NCBI RefSeq assembly: GCF_910592395.1
Contig: NC_088318.1
Location: forward strand, 18,476,349 to 18,540,348
Source of the DNA: Lineus longissimus
Lineage: Eukaryota; Nemertea; Pilidiophora; Heteronemertea; Lineidae
Length of the DNA stretch: 64,000 nt
Direction of reading: 5' to 3'
The position numbers and the translations under genes are program-made. The notes below the pieces were generated by a model. The model did no database searches. It was not told the origin of the DNA and was given only the letters and a program-made list of their open reading frames with translations. Below, one piece after another: positions 44,001 to 54,202 of this stretch (position 1 is the first letter of the stretch; each line of letters begins with the position of its first letter).

Positions 44001-44871
44001 AGAGATCCATCAACAAGTATGCAACGACTCAATGCTGTGTAACTCGCATACAAATTACAGCATCCAGGATAAACAAGCACAAACTGTACAGTTTCAAGGT
44101 AAAACCACACCAACCCAACAAAGCGTGGATAACTTACTGTGCAAGTGGACCATTTGATGCCTGAAAGACAATATCCACCTTCGTTCGACACCAAGTTTGA
44201 TCTGTTGAACTCCGAACACAGTATATCTGGAAGAGATGGAACTTAGAGCTGCAAAATACTGAATCTAAAAAGGCAACCATGTTTATTGACTTTAATTGGA
44301 ATTTCCAAAACAATTCCTCATCGCAGAGCTCCGTCACACGGCCCTGTGAGAAGAGACACAATATCTTGAACAGCGAAGCAGCATCTGAGGGCCATGACTC
44401 GCGAGCAAGACATGAATAAAAACTAGAATGTTACGAACCTTGTCTGGATGAGGGCTTTGTACAACCACTGACATCGGTTTCTCATTTCTGTAGTGATCAT
44501 TGACATAATTACTCAAGTCCTCAAAATCACGACTTTCATTGCTGTCATCCAAGGCCAAGCCAATGAATGTGCTTGCATCTAGAATCTGAAGGAAACATAA
44601 GGACACTAAAGGTAAGGCTTGCCAACACAATTAACCCCAAAACCATAAAATGTCCAAAATATTGCCTGGAGGACCTGTTGATAAAATGTTCGAAGGTCCT
44701 TAAATGGGTGCATTTTGCTGTCCCATCAGTCATGTCAGAAAAGTGGAACAAACTTTCACTCTGACTTAATTCGGCGAAGAAGTTGTATATCTTGTATTGT
44801 TGGCTGGTATATTGACTAGAAACAACACTTACAGCTAGGACCTTCACATCCACTATGCGTAGACCTTCCAT
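29085..44871 (-). CDS. TDRD12: TDRD12-like Tudor/helicase protein with ARM-like repeats and CS domain
   Basis: Probable germline piRNA-pathway scaffold. Up to 40 coding exons join in consistent phase (about 2,600 residues): 44871-44833, 44585-44439, 44343-44278 (doubtful), 44226-44138, 43843-43796, 43688-43635, 43053-42998, 42645-42496, 42325-39874, 39655-39557, 39383-39182, 39008-38898, 38666-38478, 38392-38258, 38109-38008, 37863-37819, 37688-37497, 37287-37038, 36772-36627, 36342-36211, 35987-35926, 35738-35409, 35198-34926, 34743-34614, 34453-34371, 34243-34115, 33975-33862, 33729-33557, 33405-33176, 33000-32846, 32643-32524, 32327-32267, 31986-31664, 31446-31371, 31183-31083, 30743-30555, 30335-30222, 29997-29838, 29600-29504, 29269-29085. 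Approximate residues: Tudor 1, 70-220; disordered linker, 217-1034; helicase, 1172-1524 (PPRRGKT, VVDDGD); CCCH finger, 1575-1600; Tudor 2 to 1790; Tudor 3, 1862-2076 (FFVDYGDKEFV); ARM-like, 2077-2418; CS, 2419-2541. Core order matches TDRD12. Human TDRD12 is about half as long. Confidence 0.88.
30555..33000 (-). CDS. TDRD12: Armadillo-like repeat segment of the TDRD12-like protein
   Basis: Seven exons between Tudor 3 and the CS domain encode consecutive helical repeats of armadillo character, for example GGIKHLCTLAG with LTFLRCLFNVCNGHRANCD, then GGIRILSRLL with ILDLLYLLVENLE, and GTIESLVLNLG with LLSILSGHSAANKKVMREEG. All junction phases match both the upstream Tudor exons and the downstream CS exons, so this is not a neighbouring gene. 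I know of no ARM block in human TDRD12. Confidence 0.8.
39874..42325 (-). CDS. TDRD12: 2.45-kb disordered-linker exon of the TDRD12-like gene
   Basis: One exon encodes about 817 residues rich in Ser, Pro, Gln and Asn, with no predicted fold by eye. It lies between the first Tudor domain and the helicase core. A short helical island (CFENLTTKKMEALLDLISAV, about 40940-40870) interrupts it. Two GRG clusters, IGRGYGRGAEF (about 41603-41582) and AFGRGRGI (about 41357-41343), resemble the arginine-methylation motifs that Tudor domains bind. Other exons of this gene average about 140 bases, so this one is exceptional. Confidence 0.85.
43214..43257. promoter_or_regulatory. Pair of palindromic CRE-type sites
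   Basis: TGACGTCA occurs at 43214-43221 and again at 43250-43257, 36 bases apart, inside a TDRD12 intron. This is the consensus CREB/ATF octamer. Use as an intronic enhancer is only a possibility. Confidence 0.35.
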
Positions 44872-45984
44872 ATCTTGATGTGATCTTCGGTCTTCAAAGT
44901 TAAAAACTATACAAAACAGATTTAAAAGAGACAAATCATATCTATTCATCGACCACATGTACATCGACTTCGACGTCGAGTTTTAGCCTAAATAGATTAT
45001 GGGAAATCAGGAAGGGCTTTTTTTTAAATATGGGACATCAGGGCAGGGGCAGTGGTCTGACCAAATGAAAATAAATAGGGACCAAGCAGGGGGGGGCCTA
45101 AAACGAAAATAAATCTGAAGTGAAAATGCCTTTATCTTATCAGTGCTTCATTTTTTCCCCACAAAAAGGCATTTAACGAATAGAGTACGACAACAACATG
45201 ATTAGAGAGCTACCTTTTGTGCGATTAACTCATTTTCTTCAGGAGAAAATATCGCTTTCTACGAGATTTCTTTTCAAGCAAGTTTTCAAGTTTGGGTTTT
45301 CCCACTATCTGACTATGTAGATTGTTGTTGCAAAGTTAGTACATTTGCGATGCCATCACATCGGGTAGCCAAGCTCGTCCCTCCTTGGGTTTGGTGCTTG
45401 GTGACGAGGTTGACTCCACACTTTCGCAAACTGACTATAAAATCACAGATATCTGTTTATCTATATGTATCTAACGTAAGTCTGATTAACACACTAGTAA
45501 ATTTCTTACTTGTGCATATATGTGACTTAATATGGATTTGTTCATTTGTTTGAAAGCTTGTTAAATGTCAGTAGAAAGTTGAAATCCTTTCTAAATTTTC
45601 CAAATAGCCTACCGTCTGGTGCTGCCACCCGTTGGTGATACGGGGAGCTATTCTGACAGCACCACAAACAAAAACAAACATCTCTCAATAAATGTATCTT
45701 TTTCACTGTTCATAGTGCATTTGATTGATGCAGTAAACGTATGCTCTAGTGCCAGGCCCAAGAAAGACAAGTGAATGCGTTGACCATGGTCATGGATATG
45801 TCACTTTTGAGTTTGGTCACCCGATCCAATGGCAATGTTGTTAGTATGTTACTAGGCCATCGCACTCCACAAACGTTTTGATTAAGGTTCCATACTTTAA
45901 TTTTATTTCAGAAATGTTAGATTCAATTGTGGAGCTGAATAGAAGCTATACTTATCCGTTGCGACTGATGACCAACTCCTGACG
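44872..45984. other. Head-to-head region of TDRD12-like and Mpv17-like genes
   Basis: Holds the 5' ends of both divergent genes. On the plus strand a possible untranslated exon ends at a GTAAGT donor near 45476, and another appears to begin after TTTTATTTCAG at 45912, running into the Mpv17-like start codon. No coding gene is seen in the interval. Confidence 0.45.
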
Positions 45985-47735
45985 ATGGTCATCTACGTGG
46001 TGGCAAGACAGATCAGACAGATTGGCAGGTTCCCGCTGGTGACCGGGATGATGACTTATACTGTCACATGGGGAACGGCCAGCATCATTCAGCAGAAGTT
46101 CATCACAAAGTCGGAGAAGATAGATTGGACGAAAACGGGGAGGGTTGCATTTATTGCGGGTTTGTTCACATTTTGAGGGCCACACATCGGGGAAGATAGT
46201 GGCAGAGTGGTTAGAGTGCAGTGCTTATAACCCGGAGGTCGTAGGTTCAGCTCTTGGATGGAATAGCTCTGGTTCATCTTTGAGTCTTGAGGCATACTGG
46301 GAAAGGCACTGACTCTAGTGTTTCCACCACCAAAGTCAAGAAGTAAATGTGATACCTGGTTGGCAGAGATGGTCTGTATGAAAGTTAGTCCGTACTCCCC
46401 AGGGAGCCGAGTTAGGCCTTGCCCAAAAACAGAGAGGTTATATAACTCAGTTCAAGTTCAAGACTTTGTAAATGTTGCTTCTCGGTTTTTCAGGTGCAAT
46501 ATTTGGAGCTCTGGTCTCCTCTTGGTTGTGGATGATGGTTTATGTCAACCCTTGGACATCACTTGTGGGTTGCCTACAGAAAGCTCTTATCGACAGATTG
46601 TTTTTGCACCTTTTTGTCACTGTATATTTCATAGTTGTAAGAAGTCACTGAGTATTAATATATCATTGTTATTTCAGGAGCACTTATGGGGCCTTTGGTA
46701 TATTCTTGGTTGCGAATGATGACTCATGTGAATCCTTGGACCTCGTTTGTTGGTTGCCTCCAAAAGGCCCTTGTTGAACAAGTTGTATTTGCTCCCTTCA
46801 CACACTGTGTCTTCTATGGTTGTAAGTATTAACGGGTTTATTACTGCATCATCCTATGGCGGTGTCGGCGTTGGGCAAGTCTGACAACTCTTCGTCTCTG
46901 TCCTGGTTCGACATAATGATTTTGATATCGGCTGCAATCTAAAGCACAATTTCTTCCAAATGGGCATTAATCTGTGATGTTTGGTTGTCGCTTTCAGCTT
47001 TGTCTGCGCTGGAGGGAAGGAAGGACGAGGCTCTGCAGGAGCTCAAGGACAAGGTGCCTCCGACATGGAAGGTTAGTCAGTCAATGGTCTTCTAGAAATA
47101 TACAAGATCATCCTGATTATACATATGATTTGACAAGCTTCGCAGTCCTGGGTCTTGTTGCTCAATCAGTGTGCGTTCAGTTCCCTACAGACTAGGAAAC
47201 AGCTAAGAGTACTAGAAACGCTCACAGAGGCTGCTAACTACACCAGAGCTATTGTACAACCTCTTGTCTCTTTCCAGGTTGGTGCTTGCATCTGGCCGAT
47301 CGTTCAGACTCTCAACTTCCTTTATGTCCCAGTCTATTATAGAACTCACTTTGTAGCCTGCGTGTCGTTTTGTTGGTCTACATTCCTTTGCTACATGAAA
47401 GAAAAGGTAAGAGCTGCCTGGTCAGTAAAGAATCCAACTTCACCTGCACGTTTGTAGGGATTCTGTCCCTTATCATCCCTGTGGATGAAGGCCACAGCAT
47501 GTGCTGTCCGTCCTCGCCACACTTCTGATGTGGCAGATTTGGCTTCGTCCTGCTCCCTGAAGAAGAATTTATAGGAAGACGAAATCAGTTGCCTCTGGAC
47601 CCTAGTCTTTGGCAGAATTGGCTTTCTCTCTTATGACTGGTCCATTCATGATATATCTGATTACAGTCCCTTTTATGTGAATTCTTTTTTTTACAGAAAA
47701 TACCTCATCAACAGGCCACCAGGGGAGAATCATGA
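45985..47735 (+). CDS. Mpv17/PMP22-family membrane protein (MPV17L-like)
   Basis: Small four-helix protein of mitochondrial inner membrane or peroxisomes; family members form channels and influence reactive oxygen and mtDNA maintenance. Exons: 45985-46159, 46678-46821, 46998-47071, 47278-47406, 47697-47735. Phases agree; 186 residues, normal for the family. Motifs include the N-terminal RFPLVTGMMTYTVTWGTASI helix, KIDWTKTGRVAFIAG, VNPWTSFVGCLQKALVEQVV and the family signature WPIVQTLNFLYVPVYYR followed by WSTFLCYMKEK. The last part resembles MPV17L more than MPV17 or PXMP2, but the paralogue is not certain. A damaged duplicate of exon 2 lies just upstream of the intact one. An LTR retrotransposon sits 151 bases after the stop codon. 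Confidence 0.85.
46190..46440 (+). mobile_element. tRNA-derived SINE
   Basis: In the first intron of the Mpv17-like gene. The head has a good A box (TGGCAGAGTGGTTAGAG, from 46200) and B box (GTAGGTTCAGCTC, from 46241) at tRNA-like spacing. A non-tRNA body follows containing GGGAAAGGCACTGACTC and AAATGTGATACCTGGTTG. The ends are approximate and no clear target duplication was identified. Confidence 0.65.
46494..46636 (+). pseudogene. Frameshifted duplicate of Mpv17-like exon 2
   Basis: A 143-bp block with acceptor (TTTTTCAG), donor (GTAAGA) and start phase equivalent to the real exon 2 at 46678-46821 (144 bp). The first 35 codons are clearly homologous (GAIFGALVSSWLWMM against GALMGPLVYSWLRMM; VNPWTS and GCLQKAL shared). 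One base is missing near 46607, so the end reads out of frame (RLFLHLF instead of QVVFAPF) and splicing to exon 3 would shift the frame. It is either a dead duplicate or a poison exon whose inclusion silences the transcript. Confidence 0.8.
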
Positions 47736-47885
47736 AAGGTCAATTTGGATTGCATCAAGTCAAATACATTGTGATGAATGTGAAATAAGATAATGAGTTT
47801 GAGAAGAGTGTTTTTATACTAATGTGATTTTACAGATGTAATAATGTGATAGTTCTTACATAATATCTTGATTGTACACGTATAC

Positions 47886-48373
47886 TGTTGTATTTGCACA
47901 GGTTACAAACGTAATAAGTCCTGAATTTGCCTTCTAACGTCCGGATCCTTTATTCTAACACTGCTTCACAAAATTATACACACCAAAGTCATAATTGATA
48001 AAATAGTTCGTCGGGATGACGATTCGTGCACGTGATTATAAAATACTCGTAAAATACTCGGGAGACTGGAATAACTCTCTATCGCTCTCTTCTCTCTTTC
48101 TGCCGAGCGCGTGCGGACAGCTGTTTTGTATTCACGCGCAGCTTTGTCTGCACCAATCAGGGGGCAACGTTGATGCGTCTCCATCCAATGAGGAGCCGCA
48201 TCAATGCTGACGTAATTGATCACGCTGGGGAGAATGGAGGATTAAAAGTAGACCGTGGGAATTTTCACAGGTATCTTATCTGAACCCAATTCCAATAATC
48301 CCGCACACTTAATTCCAAGAATTACACATTACAGTGCTACTCATAAGAAAGGTTTTACAATTACTATACAACA
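47886..48373 (-). repeat. 3' LTR of the Ty3/gypsy element
   Basis: 488 bp, TGTTG...CAACA, the same as the LTR at 56440-56927 base for base as far as I can read. Because the element is on the minus strand this is its 3' LTR. Open stretches inside it recur at the same offset in the other copy and are not genes. Confidence 0.97.
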
Positions 48374-49382
48374 TCCCGCGGAACTGGTAAAATATTTTAC
48401 GAAGTTAAAATATTTTTTTTTTTTTTTTTTAAAAAACAGTTAGAGGAATATGACTTTGGCTTAACACATAGTATTGTTGAATGGGGTACAATCAATGATA
48501 ATAAGGCTTTAAACGAGGTGTTCATGCAGCGAATGAACTTAAATTACATCATATGGTTCGGGGTTCCCAACAGTGTTCAGCCAGCGGCCGAACTTAGTTA
48601 CAATATATGTATTTTGTTCCACTTACTAATGAATGACCACTTCATTCATGACAAAGTATGAGCATAAGGTTACAATATAATTATACATTGAATCATTAAT
48701 CTCATGCTAAACAGCATGTTAAAATATGCAATGATACAATGAAGTGTCAAAACCTCTGCTGGGAATATTGCGAAACTGACTGGACCGGTCGACGAGGCAT
48801 CTGAAAACTGTGGAAAATAAAGTTTAACTCGAAGAACTTCTGGATGACACGCGTATTTACAAAACCTCAACGAAAAAAAATGTTGTCGTCACAAAAGTAT
48901 CCAAATTGCTTAAATCATACACTATTGCGTGAGCTGTCTCGAAACAGCAATTGCCACAAGCACTGCTTGGAGACAGAAACCCATCACGAAAATAAATCAG
49001 TCCCAAGACTGATGAGAGTTGGCTTTGCTAACATGTAGCCGTACAAACATCCAATAAAATAGAGTATTGATAATAAAATACTCAAACTGGAAAACTGTTC
49101 AATAGACAGATTACTGTTGCACAAAGCTTCATTGAAGACAAGTAGAAAAAAATATCACATCTATAGCTAATAGATGTTTCTACAATTATCCAACTAACAA
49201 CTCACTAGCTTTTATAAAAATAGCAATGAGGGTGAAATAATTATTCTCGTAAAGATTTGTTTTGATAAGCAATATAGCAACGTCTTGTTGTAAACACCAA
49301 ATGACATCATTACCATAACAACGACAACAAGAAACCACTTGAGATGTTTTAAATACAAACCATATTCTCAATAAATTGTCGT
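48374..49382 (-). other. Spacer between pol and 3' LTR
   Basis: About 1 kb without an open frame of note. A run of T at about 48412-48430 (A-rich on the element's own strand) lies some 40 bases from the LTR. The bases directly next to the LTR (CCAGTTCCGCGGGA on the element strand) are only weakly purine-rich, so the polypurine tract is not obvious. No env-like protein is encoded. Confidence 0.6.
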
Positions 49383-52300
49383 CTAATCACTTTTCTCTTG
49401 GCTTTTCGCCAAAATATGTGACTTATCATGAATGGTCTTATCTTTGAACATTTTTAACGGGTTGGGACACCCTGTACATCTTATATCCTTGGCACTTAAC
49501 ACAAACTGGACAATGCTGACAACATGTGGTTCAAATTGAGGTGACCACCAATAGCTAAACTGTTTCTGCCCAAAAGGCACAGAGAGCAAGAGTTCTAGGC
49601 ATCCATTTTTGAAACGCGCCCGTTTCAAAGTGGTGTAATCAAACTCTGAGGGAGATTGCCAAGTGAGCCGAGACAAATCATCCTGTTGCTTAGTGGACAA
49701 CACAGAGGGAGCAATCATGCCATGGTTACCCTCGGCATGAGACAAATGAATATTGAAATCACAAAGTTCAGCCTGTGAGGCATAGATGTCGCCTCTATAG
49801 GTGGTGGATTCATGAGCGGAACCTGTCTCATCAGTGAAATCCAAAGCATAAGCAGCATGCACAGCTTTCTCATCCTGTGCCTTGTCTGCCTTATGAAGCA
49901 AGTTTTGCAACTGCTGGAGATGGGCTACATTTTTCTGACCTGTGGCCCTCAAAAATGCTGGTTTCAACCTTGCAAAATTGAAGATATCAGGAATGATGTT
50001 TCCCTTCAAATCTGCTATAATATAGTGTGTCCTATCCAAAACCTGGTGTATAACAAATGGGCCAACCCAAAGAGTCTTAAACTTTCTTGTGTTGGCCGTC
50101 ATCCCTGTAGTGTTGGGTTTATGTAGATAAACCAACTGACCTTCAGCATAGATGGGAGATTTCTGAAGTTTGTTAGCAATCTTGGCATTTTGAGACAGTT
50201 GCTGGTGCTCTTGGAGCTGCAGCATACATTTGGACACATTCTGAAATTTCTGTCGCAGATGTTGGACATACTCAGCATGTGACCGTGAGAGACCTAGACA
50301 TGGTTTGAAATTCAAAGTGGACAAATCAGCTGGTTCACGCAAGAAGAGCAAATAGAAAGGAGAGTAACCTCCCAAGTGAGCACTTGAAAATGAATTGTAT
50401 GTGTACACTGCTGTGGACACGAATTGAGTCCAAGAAACACCATACTCAAGGAGATTTGCTTTGATGAGGTCGGCAATGGATTTGATTTGCCGTTCAGCCA
50501 TAAGACTACCATGGTTTTCTACAGAGACAAGCTTCTGTTGAATGCCAAGTGTCGCACACAGTAATTCAACAAGATGACCGGTGAGAGATGCTGCTGCATC
50601 TGACACAATTACAGATGGGACGCCAAACAGAGTAATCACCTTCTGGAGAAGGGCTTCACAAACAGTGGGGGCGTCAATTGTCTTTAGCGGGACAGCCACA
50701 ACGAACCTGGTCATGGCACATGTCACGACTAGCATATGACGGTAACCTGATGGAGATGTGGGCATGGATTTGAAATCCATACTAATGGTCTGGAATGGTT
50801 CAAAACTGGCTGGAATGCGTTCATGAAATGTCCGCATAGTATCAGACTTTCCCTTAAGTTGTTGACACCTATCACATGATTGAATATACGAGACAATGCG
50901 TTGGAACATAGATGGAAAATAGAAATTTTTCCTAATGGTGAGATAAGTTCTGGTACATCCTCCGTGTCCCAGAAGCAAACCTGAGCCATGATGTTGGCCT
51001 ATGATGGTATCTATATACTTTTCCGGAACTGCTAATTGAAAACAGAAATTCTCAGAATTGGTGGGAAAGAAAATCCTGAACAGAATGCCATTGAAAGTCA
51101 GATACTGCTCAGATTTGATGCTAACGACCCTAGCAGCTTTCTTATCTGCTGGCAAGATATCATGGACTAAGTAATCATAGATGGGTTTAAAATACGGAGA
51201 TGTCTGTTGTGCGGTACTAAGCTGTTGTGCCTCAATAGGGAGATTGTAATCCCGAATCACCTTGCGTCTGATGATCTTCAATACCTTATTCAGAGATGCC
51301 TGATCAGGGACATGCTTGGTATGCATGCTATCAATCCTTGGAACCAATGGTGTGGGTCTAACCAGGAGATCTAAAATATCATCTGAATACTCTTCAACGA
51401 CAGAAGATGGAGGAAGAGCGGAATCAATGAGCCTAGGTTCATCAGCAACCTTGGTTGATGATTGAGATTTGTCATTCTGTTGGAGAACAAATGGAATCAC
51501 TGACACTGGTGGTGCCACTGTTGATGTAACAATGGGCACACGTGGAGCTTTTGGAAGTATAGATACTGGTGGCACATTGTTTTGAATGCCATTAACAAGA
51601 GGAGTGTGTGTAGGTGCAACAGACACTGTCTGCTGACAAGGAACATGTGTTCGTGGTTTGGGAATTGGTTTTGGCCTATGCAGAAGAGGCACAGGAATGT
51701 TCATTTTCTTTGCATATGACCTGGTAACAATCTTTTCAGGAAGTGGCAGTGTATAAAATGCATGTTCCTGAACAGGGGTTGAAAGAGACTCTAATTCATA
51801 AATAACAGGTGATTGTGCCTGGAACGCGATTGGCATAATCCTATCTAACTCAGTATCATCATCTAGAGGAGCACGTGACAAGAAATCAGCTAACACAAGC
51901 TCTTTGCCTGGCAGGTACGACAACTGAAAACTATAGGGAGACAGTCGCTCAAGCAGCTTTTGCAACCTAGTGGTCGGTGGCTGCTTCTTTGACTTTACAA
52001 TCTGAACCAAAGAAGAATGATCAACAAAAGCCTGGAAAGTCCTGTCTTGTAACAAATACTGAAAAGCTGTTACATTGATGAGGAGTCCAAGTAATTCAAG
52101 CTCACTAACAGAATAGTTCTTTGCCGCCTTTGGCAAGCGCTTGGAATAGTATGCGATGATGCGTTCTTGCCCATCAGAGTATTGAGCAAGATATGAACCT
52201 GTAGCAATACGTGAAGTATCACTATACAATCTGAATTCACCTCTAGTAGTGGGTGCATTCAAGACAGGTGGCTTGATGAGCAAGTCTTTGATAGTATGAA

Positions 52301-54202
52301 AAGCTATCTCATGATGGGGTTGCCAATGGAAATGCTTAGATTTGCGTGTCAGCTCATGTAAAGGTGTAAGCAATTCCTGCAATCTAGGTAAATATTGACT
52401 CAAATATGACACAGCACCGACAAACCTTCGGACCGCTTTCTGACATGTAGGGGTCTTCATATTCCTAATAGACAAACACTTGTCATTCATAGCCGAAATT
52501 TGAACAAAACCATCAGGAGAAATGGACAGAACATGACCCAAGTAAACAACTCTAGTCTGAAACAAGCGACATTTCTTAGGAGAAATCTTCAAGCCATTGG
52601 CAATCAAAGCCTGGAAAATTTGTTGCAGATGTACAGTATGCTCTTTCTTATCTTTACTGAAGATGAGAATGTCATCATGTACTGCACAGCAAAAGAGATT
52701 AGAGTTGGGAATATTAGAAAGGATATCATTGATTTTCTGAGAGAAAATGGACGGAGAAATGGACAAACCCATTGGAAGTCTACGATAGTAAAAAGTTCGA
52801 CCACCGTTGTAGGCAGATATGCCGGTGTAGGCCTGTGCCCTACGAGACAAAGGTAGACAATGAAAAGCACTTTTCAAATCTATGACACTCAAGACTTTAC
52901 AATTTGACTGACCGATTCTAGCTAAGATGGTTTTCAAAGGAGTGAAATCTTGATTTGCACAATGAACTCGACTATTTAAAAACCGAAAATCTGTTACAAC
53001 GCGCTTCTCAGTAGAATCCTTCTTCTTGACAAGCAAAATTGGACTGGAATATGATGTATGTCCTTGATGCAAAATGCCCAACTTGACTAATTTATCAAGT
53101 TCCTTATCAATGAGAGGTTTGTTTTCCTCAGCGACCGGATATGGTCGGATATAGAAAGGGGTTTCATCCTTGAGATGGATGTCCACCTCAAAATTGGGAC
53201 AAGTCCCAACCTCACCTCGAAGACTAAATGCTGGAGCATTGTTTTCCAAAATATCATACACACTGGCCTGTTCTGGCGTAGACAGAATACTATGGTCTAA
53301 TTTAACATCTCGCCTTAAAATGTCCCTAGCTGACAAATGCGAGTCTTGATCATCAACAGGTGGTTGTGACGGAGCACAGGGTTGATTTTGCTTGAGGCAG
53401 CTTGGAGACAAACTTTGAGTTACATGAATAAAATCATCCAAGTTGGTGAAGACAATAGGCTTGTCAGACCGAATATTGACGGGTTTACGAGAATGGTTAT
53501 AAATACGAATAGGAGCTAAACCGTGTTTCAATTTGACCATCATGGTTGAAGGACAAAACCTAGACAAATGAGACGATGAATTCAATATGAGTGCCGAGTT
53601 TTTCATGTGATGGGGCAATTTGCCTTTAACATGAATGACCCTAACCTGACCTGGTCTAATGACAGTATTGACAGTAGGACGTAACCAAGCCTTCTTTGAC
53701 CTGACCTTGAACGAATTTGTAATGAAATCCAAAGAACCTTTGAGTTCCTTCATGGTAGATGTACCCAAAAGAATATCAGGACCAATGAAATTTTCAGCTA
53801 TGACACAGTATACATTGAAATGGTTCCCTTGAATAGTAAGTTTAGGCTTAATGGCCTGTTTTGCAAACAAAAATTCTCCATTACCAATACGAAATTTGAT
53901 TGGTTTAATATCAACCTTGGGCAATTTGGACAAATAGGGGGAGTCCCTTACAGTGTCCAAACCAATCAGAGTCTCAGTGGCTCCTGAATCAAATAAAATG
54001 ACCAAACTTTGGCCTGTGGGTAAATAACCTTTGGCATAATTCCTAGAAGTGAGCTGAATGTCAGCAGAGGATTCACCAAGATATTCAGAATGTGGATTAT
54101 ACGATGAAGACAAATGATCACTAGAATGTTGATCACCAGAATGCTGAGCAGAAAATAGAGTCGGAGAGGCATCTAAGTGGCAGTTAGTGCTTCTCCTATC
54201 TA
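49383..54202 (-). CDS. pol: Pol polyprotein of the Ty3/gypsy element
   Basis: Open for roughly 1,600 codons to the TAG at 49383. It has no ATG near its beginning; the first Met is about 120 residues beyond a TTG at 54113. That agrees with expression by frameshift from gag. Counting from that TTG: aspartic protease with LFDSGATETLIG (about 41-51); reverse transcriptase about 330-530, with VIDLKSAFH and a catalytic loop CAVHDDILIFS in place of the usual YxDD; RNase H about 620-750 (LYSDTS, SELELL, FVDHSSL, LADFLSR); integrase zinc finger about 1040-1085 (H-H, then C-x2-C in CDRCQQLKG); integrase core with Asp 1112, Asp 1171 and Glu 1206, a DD35E spacing. All catalytic acidic residues are present. 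Confidence 0.95.

Noticed and set aside
48016-48210. Open frame in the LTR that recurs at 56570-56764
   Set aside because: The repetition is simply the duplicated LTR. Frames are short, on both strands, and have no retroelement homology.
48374-49382. Envelope-like gene after pol
   Set aside because: No open frame longer than about 66 codons exists in this interval on the element strand, and no signal peptide or fusion-type segment is visible.
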